NCBI RefSeq assembly: GCF_011947265.1
Contig: NZ_JAATHD010000002.1
Location: 522,751 to 586,750, forward strand
Direction of reading: 5' to 3'
Length of the DNA stretch: 64,000 bases
DNA from: Paenibacillus sp. HB172176
Lineage (GTDB): Bacteria; Bacillota; Bacilli; Paenibacillales; Paenibacillaceae
Position 1 is the stretch's first letter. Each line of letters starts with the position of its first letter. Below, piece by piece: positions 1 to 9,206 of the stretch. Under the pieces are notes generated by a model. That model worked only from the letters and a program-made list of their open reading frames with translations, did not search any database and was not told the origin of the DNA. The translations under genes and the position numbers were made by a program.

Positions 1-1136
1 TCCTCCGAATGTCCGACATAACAGCGCAGCAGCACCTTGTTCTCTGGACTGGAATGAAGCCATTTGCTGGAGGTCCAGGTGCAGGCCGTAATATGAAGTC
101 CTTCCGAGCGCGGAACGAGAAAGCCCGAGCCATCAAAATCCAGTGGAAAGGCGGCTTTGTCGAACGCCATAACGACATTCGCCACCGACACATATCGCAC
201 TTGCCTCAGCATATCGCAATCGACATGCGACTCCAGCAATGCAGCCGCCGCGAACGCAGGCGCGGTCATGACGATGCGATCCGCGCCAAGCTCGCTGCTG
301 TCGCTCAGCTTCAGTCTGTATCCATCCTCCGCTCTCTCGATTGCGGCAACGCGCACGCCGAGCCGCTTGTCCGCTGCGCTCAGCGCCTTCTCCAGCTCCT
401 TCACCAGCGTCGTGAGGCCGCCCTTGAACGTCAGGAAGGCGCTGCTTTGCCGCTCGGCTCCCGCAGCTGCGGCGGCCGCCGCCGTAGTCCGTCTGTTATG
501 CTTCATTCCTTTGATTAGGCTCCCGTATTTCTTCTCCGAAGCGGCGAATTGCGGGAAGGTTGCCTGCAGGCTCAGCTTTTTCAAATCTCCCGCATAGATA
601 CCGGCCAGAAGAGGCTCTGCAATACGACGCATCACTTCTGTGCCAAGCCTGCGCTCCAGAAATCCGCCGAGCGACTCATCCTGCTCGGACGGACGCGCGG
701 GCAGCAGCATATCCTGCAACGCTCTAAGCTTCCCGCCCCAAGACAATAACCCCGATTTCAGGAAAGGCCGGATTTCGGTAGGGATGCCGAGCACAAGTCC
801 AGGCGGCATCGCATGCAGCTTTTTGTCCCTCATAATATACGTCTTCTTGGCATTCGGATTCGTCCCGGTAAGCTCCCCCTCGATGCCAAGCTCCTTCGCC
901 AGATCAATAATGGCAGTCTTGCGCGCAAGGAACGAATCCGGTCCCTTCTCAATCACAAAGCCATCCTTGCGCAGCGTATTGATCTTCCCGCCCAGCGAAT
1001 CGGAGGCTTCCACAATCGTAAGGCTAACGCTTCTGCCTTGCCGCTCCGCTTCCTTCTGCAAATAAAAAGCGGAGCTCAGTCCGCTGATCCCCCCGCCAAT
1101 AATGACAATTCGATCAATTGCGTCTTTGCTCCGCAT
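1..1136 (-). CDS. hemY: Coproporphyrinogen III oxidase HemY/CgoX, C-terminus beyond window edge
   Basis: FAD-dependent oxidase that converts coproporphyrinogen III to coproporphyrin III in the Gram-positive haem pathway. Reading the minus strand from the ATG at 1136 gives an N-terminal dinucleotide-binding GGGISGL motif within the first 20 residues. The reading frame stays open to the window edge, where it carries the family-typical stretch ITACTWTSSKWLHSSPE. About 378 codons are present of a usual length near 470, so the C-terminus is off the window rather than lost. It starts 5 bases after the ferrochelatase stop and is the third gene of a hemE-hemH-hemY operon. The call as the coproporphyrin-type enzyme, rather than protoporphyrinogen oxidase, rests on family knowledge for Firmicutes. 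Confidence 0.93.
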   Translation of the reverse strand, partial: MRSKDAIDRIVIIGGGISGLSSAFYLQKEAERQGRSVSLTIVEASDSLGGKINTLRKDGFVIEKGPDSFLARKTAIIDLAKELGIEGELTGTNPNAKKTYIMRDKKLHAMPPGLVLGIPTEIRPFLKSGLLSWGGKLRALQDMLLPARPSEQDESLGGFLERRLGTEVMRRIAEPLLAGIYAGDLKKLSLQATFPQFAASEKKYGSLIKGMKHNRRTTAAAAAAAGAERQSSAFLTFKGGLTTLVKELEKALSAADKRLGVRVAAIERAEDGYRLKLSDSSELGADRIVMTAPAFAAAALLESHVDCDMLRQVRYVSVANVVMAFDKAAFPLDFDGSGFLVPRSEGLHITACTWTSSKWLHSSPENKVLLRCYVGHSE

Positions 1137-1141
1137 GCTGC

Positions 1142-2092
1142 TCAATCCTTTCTCCCGGCTGTTGTCGCTTTGATAACCGTTTCGGCCAATGTTTCCATAT
1201 ATAACGGATCGCGATTCAGCATCGCAATTCTCTCTAAGGTCATCTCCAGACGGCGCGCTTCCTCTTTCGCCTCCAAATCCAGATCATACAGCACTTCCAG
1301 ATGATCGGACACAAAACCGATCGGAGCAACGAGCACCGCCTGCACGCCCTCTTCCTTCAACGACGGCAGCGTCTCCAATATATCCGGACCGAGCCATGGC
1401 TCGCGGGTGCGTCCTGCGCTTTGCCAGGTGAACTGCCAGTCCTTCACGCCTGCTGCTTCCGCTACTGCTCCCGAAGTCTCCAACAGCTGCTGCTCGTAAG
1501 GATCGCCGAGCTCTCTAATTCGGACAGGCAAGCTGTGCGCGCTGAACAGCACCTTCACCGGAGTTTCCTCCCCTGCCGACTCCGCCGCAAGCTTCAGGCC
1601 GGCTTCGACACGATCCGTCAACGCTTGAAGCAGCTTTGGATGCATATGATAGCTGTCTATGCATGTCAATGCGATGCCAAGGTTCTCCGCCTTCTCCAGC
1701 GCGCGCTTATTATAGCTGCCGACGCTCATGATGGAATAATGAGGCGCGAGCACAATGCCGATCGCTTCCGTAATGCCGTCCGCAGCCATTTGCTCGACGC
1801 CGTCTTCAATATAAGGTTGAGCGTGCTTGAGGCCTTGATAGCACACGTAGGTGCCGGGAGCAAGCTGCTCCAGCTTATCCTGCAAGCCTGCAACCTGTCC
1901 ATCCGTGTTCTCCCTAAGCGGGAATACGCCTCCGACAATAGCTTCATAACGCCCCTTCAGCTCCGCCAGCTGTTCCTCAGTCGGAGGATGGCCGCGTCTG
2001 ATATGCGTATAATAAGCCTCTACATCTTCCAGCGACTGCGGCGTTCCGTAGGACATGACGAGCACGCCGATCTTATCCTTATGCTTAGACAT
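1142..2092 (-). CDS. hemH: Coproporphyrin ferrochelatase HemH/CpfC
   Basis: Inserts ferrous iron into coproporphyrin III. At 316 residues it has the usual length of the monomeric Bacillus enzyme. The N-terminus reads GVLVMSYGTP. The catalytic histidine lies in the motif FSAHSLP (about His186) and the conserved acidic residue in GFVSDHLEVLYDLD (about Glu266), matching the two metal-handling residues of the family. The gene start overlaps the hemE stop by 8 bases, so the two are translationally coupled, and hemY follows 5 bases after its stop. The final decarboxylase of the pathway (ChdC/HemQ) is not in the window. Confidence 0.96.
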   Translation of the reverse strand: MSKHKDKIGVLVMSYGTPQSLEDVEAYYTHIRRGHPPTEEQLAELKGRYEAIVGGVFPLRENTDGQVAGLQDKLEQLAPGTYVCYQGLKHAQPYIEDGVEQMAADGITEAIGIVLAPHYSIMSVGSYNKRALEKAENLGIALTCIDSYHMHPKLLQALTDRVEAGLKLAAESAGEETPVKVLFSAHSLPVRIRELGDPYEQQLLETSGAVAEAAGVKDWQFTWQSAGRTREPWLGPDILETLPSLKEEGVQAVLVAPIGFVSDHLEVLYDLDLEAKEEARRLEMTLERIAMLNRDPLYMETLAETVIKATTAGRKD

Positions 2093-3155
2093 AACCCGCT
2101 TCCTCCTTGCTCTGAGATGCGATTTTCTTCTCGGAATAGGCGTGTACGAACGCTGTCAGCTCCGCCAGCTTCTCAAGCGACGCTTCCGGGAACAATCCAT
2201 GTCCCAAATTGAATACAAAGCCGTTTTCGGTTAGGCCTTGATCAATAATATCCGCCGCATACTGCTCGATCACGGGCATTGGAGCCGTCAGCACCGTAGG
2301 ATCCAGATTGCCTTGCACCGCCGTACGGTGATTGAGCCTTCTTCTGCCCTCTGCGATGGAGACGCGCCAGTCGAGTCCGATCATATCGGCCTTCACCTCG
2401 CCCAGCTCCGGCAGTAGCTCGCCTGAGCTGACGCCCGGGAAGTAAATCTTCGGCTGAGGGAGATCCCACAGCTCCGCGAAGATTCTCTCTATCGTCGGCA
2501 GCACGAATCGGCGGAAATCGCCCGGCGTCAAAGCGCCTACCCAGCTGTCGAACAGCTGAAACGCCTTGCCTCCGGCTGCCATATGAGCGCGCAAATAAGC
2601 GATCGCCATATCGCCGAGCTTGTCCATCAGCTGAAACCAGACCTCGGGCTCGCCGTACATGAGCGCTTTCGTTTTCAAATAATTTTTCGAAGGACGTCCT
2701 TCTATCAAATAGCTTGCAATCGTGAACGGCGCGCCCGCAAAAGTAATAAGCGGCACCTGGAGCTCGCGGTTCAAAATCTTGATCGTCTCAAGCACATGAC
2801 CCAAATCGCCCTCCACATCGATCGGCTTCAGACGAGCCACATCTCCGGATGATCGAATCGGGTTATGAATGACGGGACCGATGTTCGCGACGATGTCGAA
2901 ATCAATGCCGAGCGAGGCGACCGGATTCATAATGTCGGAATAGAGAATAGCGGCGTCGACGCCAAGCTTCTTCACCGGCATCATCGTTATCTCTGCCGCC
3001 AGCTCAGGCTGTTTGCATATTTCAAGCAGCGAATATTTTTCTTTTATTTTGCGATAATCGGGATCGTATCTTCCTGCTTGTCTCATGTACCACACAGGCA
3101 CACGATCCACTTGCTCCCGACGGCTTGCCCGAATGAAACGGTCGTTATAGGTCAT
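2085..3155 (-). CDS. hemE: Uroporphyrinogen decarboxylase HemE
   Basis: Decarboxylates the four acetate side chains of uroporphyrinogen III to give coproporphyrinogen III in the cytoplasm. At 356 residues it is full length. Both family signatures are visible: PVWYMRQAGRY near residues 20-30 and GAPFTIASYLIEG in the middle. It is the first gene of the hemE-hemH-hemY operon. The ATG is preceded by an AGAGG-type ribosome binding site about 8 bases upstream. No strong promoter hexamers were picked out in the roughly 150 bases between this gene and the terminator of the neighbouring exopolysaccharide operon. Confidence 0.97.
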   Translation of the reverse strand: MTYNDRFIRASRREQVDRVPVWYMRQAGRYDPDYRKIKEKYSLLEICKQPELAAEITMMPVKKLGVDAAILYSDIMNPVASLGIDFDIVANIGPVIHNPIRSSGDVARLKPIDVEGDLGHVLETIKILNRELQVPLITFAGAPFTIASYLIEGRPSKNYLKTKALMYGEPEVWFQLMDKLGDMAIAYLRAHMAAGGKAFQLFDSWVGALTPGDFRRFVLPTIERIFAELWDLPQPKIYFPGVSSGELLPELGEVKADMIGLDWRVSIAEGRRRLNHRTAVQGNLDPTVLTAPMPVIEQYAADIIDQGLTENGFVFNLGHGLFPEASLEKLAELTAFVHAYSEKKIASQSKEEAGYV

Positions 3156-3305
3156 TCCCGTTCCTCTTTTCTATGTAATTTCACCTGCTACCATTATGCC
3201 CTTTTTCCTCAAGGCAAACAACCATAAGCACGCTTGTTCCTATGACAATAGTATGACAATCAGACATGTCCAAATGACGTATGGAGATGATTATCAAAGT
3301 CTTAT

Positions 3306-3338
3306 AATTAAAACAAAGACAGGACCTAGCCCTGTCTT
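3306..3338 (-). terminator. Intrinsic terminator of the exopolysaccharide operon
   Basis: On the minus strand an 8-bp stem (AAGACAGG paired with CCTGTCTT, arms 3331-3338 and 3316-3323) with a 7-base loop is followed by TGTTTT. It lies about 65 bases after the stop of the degenerate GGDEF gene and separates that operon from hemE. Confidence 0.75.
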
Positions 3339-3403
3339 CATTCCTGTATCGATATTCAATCAGCTATAAAAGCGGCCATGAATATGACGATCTAATCGTT
3401 GAA

Positions 3404-4258
3404 CTACACATCATATTCCAACTGTTTCCTGGCTACAACGATGAAATCCAATGGAGTCGTAATCGTTTCCGGATTATAGAGAGTAGCGCCAATCTTGAAA
3501 CTCAATTCAATTCTTTTTTTGTCTGTTTGTACTGTTGTGTTCAATTCGCTAGCTCTTTTTCTTAAACGATCGATGACGTTTTTAGCGCCTTCTTGATCTG
3601 TGAAAAGCAACATTCCCCATGTAGGATTATCTTTATTAAGCAGATATAAGGAGTCATTCGTGCGTATACTCGTCTGGCCGATTTGGGAAACATTCCTAAT
3701 TGTCTCCGTCATAAACTCTTCGCTTATCATTCCCTTTAAATCATTCCAATATTTAATATTAATGACCATAAGCACAAGAGGAATATTGTATCTCACAGAT
3801 AAAGCCATAAATACTGTAGCATCATTCTGAAAAGCCAAACTGTTCTTCAAATTGGTATTCTCGTCCATAGTTGCCAACCTTGAATTAATTTTCTTGAAAT
3901 GTTCATTCTCGGTTTGAAGCTTTCGATTAGCGCTTGTAATCATCCATGCAATAACCGTATAGACCGGTGTCATAATCAACCAAAAATAACTTTGAAACTC
4001 AACCGATCCCCCAATAACCACGCTCTGATACATGACGAACGTCCCATAGCCAAACAGAAACAGAATATTAAGAATCAGGCCCGTTGTTACGGTTGTGAAA
4101 TAGGTAATAATTGCGATAAGAAACGCTAAATTCAAAAAAATAATATTTTGTATATATTGATTTGGGTCTTCCGCCGTGAAAACGATACTAATGAAACAAG
4201 CAATAAAGAGAAGAAGAAAGGCGCTGTCCGACAATATGCTGCTTTGATTCTTCTTCAT
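3404..4258 (-). CDS. ydaK: Membrane protein with degenerate GGDEF domain, YdaK-like c-di-GMP receptor
   Basis: Four membrane segments occupy about residues 12-28, 38-54, 58-78 and 92-110, followed by a short coil and a GGDEF-fold domain from about residue 130. The active-site loop that would read GGDEF reads DNPTW (about 210-214), so diguanylate cyclase activity is not expected. The RxxD motif that forms the allosteric c-di-GMP site in this family is kept as RTND (199-202). In Bacillus subtilis the corresponding protein YdaK binds c-di-GMP and belongs to the ydaJKLMN exopolysaccharide cluster. Here the gene is last in the operon, 2 bases after the BcsB-like gene. A role as the c-di-GMP sensing subunit of the polymer synthase is inferred from fold, motif and context. 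Confidence 0.85.
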   Translation of the reverse strand: MKKNQSSILSDSAFLLLFIACFISIVFTAEDPNQYIQNIIFLNLAFLIAIITYFTTVTTGLILNILFLFGYGTFVMYQSVVIGGSVEFQSYFWLIMTPVYTVIAWMITSANRKLQTENEHFKKINSRLATMDENTNLKNSLAFQNDATVFMALSVRYNIPLVLMVINIKYWNDLKGMISEEFMTETIRNVSQIGQTSIRTNDSLYLLNKDNPTWGMLLFTDQEGAKNVIDRLRKRASELNTTVQTDKKRIELSFKIGATLYNPETITTPLDFIVVARKQLEYDV

Positions 4259-4260
4259 CT

Positions 4261-6342
4261 CTAATCACTCCTCTTTCGACGATATTTGCGAATCATAAGG
4301 ATTAACGAGAGCAGTATTAGAAACAGAATCAGCATGACCGCGATCGTAAATGCCAGTACATCGCCGCGATCCATAATCGTTGACAGTGCAGAAGACTCCT
4401 CTTGCTCCATTTCTTTCTTAAATCGAAAAGCTTTAATAGTTCCATCTTTATCCGTTAATACACCATCGCCGTACACCTTCCACAAATCTCCGCTCGTCTT
4501 TAGCAATTTGGAAGCTAAATATATGCTTTCTTTATTTACTCCTGTAACAACAAGAAGTCCATGTTCTTCGGCAAATGGTGATTCCAATAATTGGATTGTA
4601 CCGATTAGCTTCCCGTATTCCGAATCGATGCTAATCTTCTCATTGGAGAGAATCGTCGAACCTTTTTGGTCGAATTTGAAATAAAGATTTTGATTAACGG
4701 TACGAATGACTTGATTGTCCTCATAGCTCCCTATCGCAATGACTTGATGATTCTTAAGCTCGCTTTCATCGATATTATCATCCAGGAACTGAATCGTCCC
4801 TGTATTAGTCACTGCGAATTGTCCGAGCAAATTAAATAAATTAGAGATAGCTTGATACGAGTATGTGTCCATCTCCATAGGAAGCACGACATCCAATTGA
4901 TTATAGCTTCCATCGCGCAAAAATGGATACGGATAGTTATTAAACGACAAATCCGCCTCGTCAGCGGTGTTTATTTGAATCATTGAATCTTTGGATATGA
5001 ATGCCCATGGCATCTGATTCTGATTCTGCATGCATGTATTATTCAGAATTTCTAAATCGAACGCTACTGTGATAGAGAAATTTCCCGAAATATCTAACGT
5101 TTTCGGAATTGGAAGCTGAATTGTATCGCCATTGGCGAGCTCAGAGGTTAGTTTCTTGCTACCAATCGGTGTATTATTCACAAGTATCGTCATAAGCGAA
5201 CGGTCGAAATCCAAGTTCTGTGAATAGCTGTAATCCAGACTAATCTTGCTAGCGTCTGCAATAGATCGATTGCCTGGTAAAGATACATAATAAGTTATCT
5301 CCCTGTGGAGGGCTCCTGTTAATTTATCGCCTGCATCAGTTAACTTCTGTGTACGGCTAACAAGCACATTTGGTGTGTCCACTTCTGTCGTAGCTTCGAC
5401 CGCTTTCATCGATTTATTCATTTGTTGCATTAGATCTTGATTAGCAACAAGTCTTCCTGCTCTTATTAATAAATCCGGGCTGTTAGATGTCACTACCAGC
5501 ATGGCTTGTCCATCAACAGTTATTAGCTGGAGCAATGCTTCATTATCCATATTTCTCGATTTCAGCTTGGATTTGATTTCATCGGGTAGATGATCATAGA
5601 GTGACACAAACACAACCGTTTTCTTTTCTTTTACCTCTTTGGATTCATAGGTTAGCAACGGAATAATGGATTCTTTGAGCGGATTAGCCTTTGCGAGACC
5701 CGAAAGAGCATAAACGGCTGCCTCCATCTCGATCTTATCATTTTTCTCCGGCAACACTATCGCGTTCAATTCCTCGCTAACGGTATCACGACCTAAAAAC
5801 CGCTGATTGAAATCGCTAATAGTCTCTTTCATTGGTTGTGATAAATAATTGAGAGAGATGGTAGAAGTATCATAGATTTGTAGCCACTTATCCTGCGAAT
5901 CAGTTTGAACGCACACTTGATTCAGATCAGTGCCAGTGGACTGCAGAAAACCTTCAATCGATAAAGTATTGCTACCCTTAATCAATAGATTCAAAGGCAG
6001 TTCAATAACTAAATCCTGATGTTTGGATTCATTCGCAACCGGACGGAATGAATAGAACGGTGTTCCATTCAAAGACAACGTTACACTGGAGCTTTCGCTC
6101 TGCATCAAAGCCGAAACCTCATAATTCAAATTTACCTTTGCATCATTTACCTGCCAGTATTCTTCTACATTAAAGTACTGCTGATTGCCAGTAGAATAGC
6201 CTTTCAATGTAACAGATTCAAATGAAGTAACATAGCTGCGACCTAATTCCTCTGATGCCGCATAAGTTGTAACGACGCCCATCTGAAAGGTTATCAGCAT
6301 AGCTAAGATCAAGATAGCCATTTTCCTTAATCTACTTTGCAT
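4261..6342 (-). CDS. ydaN: BcsB/YdaN-like exopolysaccharide synthase partner
   Basis: A 693-residue surface protein with an N-terminal signal peptide (hydrophobic stretch at residues 8-28 ending at TYAASEE) and one C-terminal membrane helix (about residues 660-682) followed by a basic tail RKYRRKR. This is the topology of the BcsB family: carbohydrate-binding-like beta domains outside the membrane, anchored by a single helix next to the synthase. The gene ends 2 bases before the GGDEF gene and starts 14 bases after the GT2 synthase. In cellulose-type systems BcsB helps move the nascent chain across the membrane. Which polymer is made here cannot be read from sequence. Confidence 0.82.
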   Translation of the reverse strand: MQSRLRKMAILILAMLITFQMGVVTTYAASEELGRSYVTSFESVTLKGYSTGNQQYFNVEEYWQVNDAKVNLNYEVSALMQSESSSVTLSLNGTPFYSFRPVANESKHQDLVIELPLNLLIKGSNTLSIEGFLQSTGTDLNQVCVQTDSQDKWLQIYDTSTISLNYLSQPMKETISDFNQRFLGRDTVSEELNAIVLPEKNDKIEMEAAVYALSGLAKANPLKESIIPLLTYESKEVKEKKTVVFVSLYDHLPDEIKSKLKSRNMDNEALLQLITVDGQAMLVVTSNSPDLLIRAGRLVANQDLMQQMNKSMKAVEATTEVDTPNVLVSRTQKLTDAGDKLTGALHREITYYVSLPGNRSIADASKISLDYSYSQNLDFDRSLMTILVNNTPIGSKKLTSELANGDTIQLPIPKTLDISGNFSITVAFDLEILNNTCMQNQNQMPWAFISKDSMIQINTADEADLSFNNYPYPFLRDGSYNQLDVVLPMEMDTYSYQAISNLFNLLGQFAVTNTGTIQFLDDNIDESELKNHQVIAIGSYEDNQVIRTVNQNLYFKFDQKGSTILSNEKISIDSEYGKLIGTIQLLESPFAEEHGLLVVTGVNKESIYLASKLLKTSGDLWKVYGDGVLTDKDGTIKAFRFKKEMEQEESSALSTIMDRGDVLAFTIAVMLILFLILLSLILMIRKYRRKRSD

Positions 6343-6356
6343 ACATACACACCGCC

Positions 6357-7607
6357 TTAGAATCTTTCCGTTTTATACCATTTCACTTCTCGTTTGAAGA
6401 TTACATCTTTGAAATATTGAATTAACCCGTAAGCAGCAACTATCATCCACATCTGGCAATACGAAACATACATGAGTAAGATGATCCAGATATTCGAAAG
6501 ACGCATTTCTCCTTTTTCCGTAACCAACGTAATATACGTACCTATAACAAAAAGCAATATAGCCAATAACCACAACAAAGCACTGAAACTTGCAAGTGTC
6601 GTCTTAACAAGCCCCATTGTATTAAAGATTAATAACAAGTCTGAGACAACAAGCGAAGTCAACAATAAAATATATATAGCGAGCAAGTATAGGATATCGA
6701 ACCGAATTCTTGAGGCTTCCGGTTTAAAGAGCAGACTCAGGTTTTTGACAATAACGTATATATTCCCTTTTGCCCACCGAGTTCGTTGTTTAAACCATAC
6801 TTTTACTGTCTGGGGCTCTTGCTCCCAAGTTACCGCTTTAGGTTGAAATTTAATGAGATATCCCATCATGTAAATGCGAAAGCTAATTTCCGTATCTTCT
6901 GCAATCGCTTTAACGTCCCAGCCGCCAACGCGTTCTACAATATCCCGCCTTATGATGTAATTGGTTCCAGGTATCGTGCAAACTTTAAACAATTTCCAAC
7001 GTCCTGCCTGTACCATCCATTGGAAGGATAGTGTCTCCACATTGATAAATCGCGTCAACAAATTCACGTTTCTATTACGGGTGCGAAACTTGCCTATAAC
7101 GGCCCCGAGTTTCTTATTCAACATAATATCCCCTACCAAATACTTCAGCGCTTTTTTTTCCGGGGTATTATCTGCATCGTAAATCGCAATTAATTCACCT
7201 CTGCTCCGCTCAAATCCAATATTTAGTGCATTCGATTTCCCCTTGCCGCCTGTAATTGAATCGGTATTTATGATAATTAAATTACGATTTGGCACACTTA
7301 GTCGCAGATTTTCCAGCAGTAAACTGCTCTGATCTGATGAATTATCATTAATTACAATAATCTCATAAGCGTCATGAGGATAATCAAGAGCCAATAATGA
7401 TTCGACAGTTTTGATTATTACTTTGCCTTCATTATGCGCAGGGACCATTATCGATACAAATGGCTGTTCTTCCGTCCATTCAGGTGCAGGCCTACCCTCA
7501 TCCTGAACGTAGAATAAATAACCTGCAATAATCAATACCACATTTATAAGCAACAACGTCCAAATGCATATCGTAGATATAAGCATCAAAATATCCGCAA
7601 AGGTCAT
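6357..7607 (-). CDS. ydaM: Processive GT2 glycosyltransferase, YdaM-like polymer synthase
   Basis: A 416-residue membrane glycosyltransferase. One helix precedes the catalytic domain (about residues 8-33) and three or more follow it (from about 305). The GT2 signatures are all present: PAHNE near 56-60, DAD (144-146), the catalytic ED (237-238) and QRTRW (274-278). The last motif marks processive synthases such as cellulose and poly-N-acetylglucosamine synthases. No PilZ domain is attached, consistent with c-di-GMP control through the separate degenerate GGDEF protein. The start overlaps the stop of the DUF2334 gene by 4 bases. Confidence 0.88.
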   Translation of the reverse strand: MTFADILMLISTICIWTLLLINVVLIIAGYLFYVQDEGRPAPEWTEEQPFVSIMVPAHNEGKVIIKTVESLLALDYPHDAYEIIVINDNSSDQSSLLLENLRLSVPNRNLIIINTDSITGGKGKSNALNIGFERSRGELIAIYDADNTPEKKALKYLVGDIMLNKKLGAVIGKFRTRNRNVNLLTRFINVETLSFQWMVQAGRWKLFKVCTIPGTNYIIRRDIVERVGGWDVKAIAEDTEISFRIYMMGYLIKFQPKAVTWEQEPQTVKVWFKQRTRWAKGNIYVIVKNLSLLFKPEASRIRFDILYLLAIYILLLTSLVVSDLLLIFNTMGLVKTTLASFSALLWLLAILLFVIGTYITLVTEKGEMRLSNIWIILLMYVSYCQMWMIVAAYGLIQYFKDVIFKREVKWYKTERF

Positions 7608-9157
7608 AGTTCTCTCTCCTGTTGAACAAATTTACGTTTGTATAATCGATGCCCAATAATGAGCAGGAACACAAAAATAATAAGTATCAAGATAATAATC
7701 ACGCTAAAGATACGGTTCTGCAAAGAGAAAAGCGCCGATAATGATTTTTCATTCTCTTGAATATAGATATGCGGCGAAGTTGTATCTGAGGTTGAGTTCA
7801 GATCGACAGAATGATTATCGATGAATAAATGACCACCTGCAGAAGTCATGTGGTGAAGATTTGTTTGAACGGAATGCCTATCTGTTTTATAATCAGAAAA
7901 ATGAATCCAACTGTCTGCCAAACTCTGAGTTATCTCGTCTAATTCATATTGAGTTTCCGGGAAGGAATACGTAAAAGCAACGTTAAACGGCAGGTCAATG
8001 AATTTCTTTTTTGACTCCAGATAATCTTGAAATTCATCCATATTTATACTGTATGGTGAAGATATAAAGGATTGTACTGATTCAGATTGAGTAGCCAGCT
8101 TAGCACTTTCATTCGAAAAAAAAATGACACTATCAAAAAAATGCAAGCCTTGTTCAACATATAGAGGATGGTCCAACCAATACAATTCCGTTGCCATACC
8201 AAGCGGAACAATCCCTTGGTCTGCTAATTGATTCATATAGAAATTCATATGATCCTTCAGGCTTTCGTTTACCAATCCTGCTTCAGAAGAAACAACGGGA
8301 GCCTCGATTAATATACTGCCATTGTGAGCTTGCGCATATTTCAATACATTTATATAGCGTTGCATTGCCGGAAAATCAGTATTGCTAAAAACTGGACTTG
8401 CACTAATTACAAAAGGAATTCCTAAAGCATAAAGTCGATCCGACATACTCTCTAATAGCTCGAAATCAGAGAAAGGTGTCACATTACTGAATAATAAAAA
8501 AGCTCTGCTGTCAAGTGATGCCTGAAGCCAATCCTTCATCACATCTGCTAACAAGATTTCACTCAAGCTTACTGCTGAGAGATAGGATACGTAGGCCACA
8601 CCATCTTTCAAGCTGCCGTAAGGTCCTTGCATATGATCATTAGCAGAATACATATTTCCATAGGTCTTGCCTGCAGCATGTACAATTAATGGTACGGTCC
8701 CGGAATCGACGGCAACTTGCGAGTACGGCTCTTCTGCTAAGGATATAATGGCGTCTTCTTCGACCTTGATCGATAAATCCAACGTTTCAATTACCCTTTC
8801 AGGAGGAAATGCTCCAATATGCATATATTCTCCTTTATAATTCGCGAAATCTGCTTGAAAAGTCTGACTAACATCCGGCAAATCAAACGCATTCCTAATA
8901 GCAACAACCTTTTTAAACTCATTCATAGTTCCCTCTTGATAACGATCATAAGAGCATATAGTAACTTCCACTCCAAATGAAACGAGAAGTCTCTGCAACT
9001 GTTCTACATTGCCTTCGTTCGCTGAACCAACTGCCAAACTGTCATAGACAACCAATACACGGTCAACTTCGTTCTCTGCCGCAAAAACATCAGCAACAGG
9101 CAACGTAGTTAAAGATAAAGTCAACAGGAGCACGAACAGTATGGCTTTTTTCATCAT
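7604..9157 (-). CDS. ydaL: DUF2334 (YdaL-like) membrane-anchored polysaccharide-associated protein
   Basis: A 517-residue exported protein with a signal peptide (residues 4-26) and a C-terminal helix (about 483-505) ending in a charged tail. The segment VLVVYDSLAVGSANEGNVEQ begins the DUF2334 domain, a fold related to polysaccharide deacetylases. In B. subtilis YdaL sits in the same exopolysaccharide operon; its reaction is not established. The ribosome binding site GGAAGGAGCG lies just before the ATG. The next gene (GT2) overlaps by 4 bases. Polymer deacetylation or processing at the outer membrane face is a reasonable but unproven role. Confidence 0.8.
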   Translation of the reverse strand: MMKKAILFVLLLTLSLTTLPVADVFAAENEVDRVLVVYDSLAVGSANEGNVEQLQRLLVSFGVEVTICSYDRYQEGTMNEFKKVVAIRNAFDLPDVSQTFQADFANYKGEYMHIGAFPPERVIETLDLSIKVEEDAIISLAEEPYSQVAVDSGTVPLIVHAAGKTYGNMYSANDHMQGPYGSLKDGVAYVSYLSAVSLSEILLADVMKDWLQASLDSRAFLLFSNVTPFSDFELLESMSDRLYALGIPFVISASPVFSNTDFPAMQRYINVLKYAQAHNGSILIEAPVVSSEAGLVNESLKDHMNFYMNQLADQGIVPLGMATELYWLDHPLYVEQGLHFFDSVIFFSNESAKLATQSESVQSFISSPYSINMDEFQDYLESKKKFIDLPFNVAFTYSFPETQYELDEITQSLADSWIHFSDYKTDRHSVQTNLHHMTSAGGHLFIDNHSVDLNSTSDTTSPHIYIQENEKSLSALFSLQNRIFSVIIILILIIFVFLLIIGHRLYKRKFVQQEREL

Positions 9158-9206
9158 TGATGAACGCTCCTTCCTTCCAATTGGTTTGCAGTTAGACTTC
9201 GTTGGG

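Noticed and set aside
1..600. Plus-strand open frames of about 150 residues at the left edge
   Set aside because: They lie antisense to hemY, whose frame and family motifs are clear.
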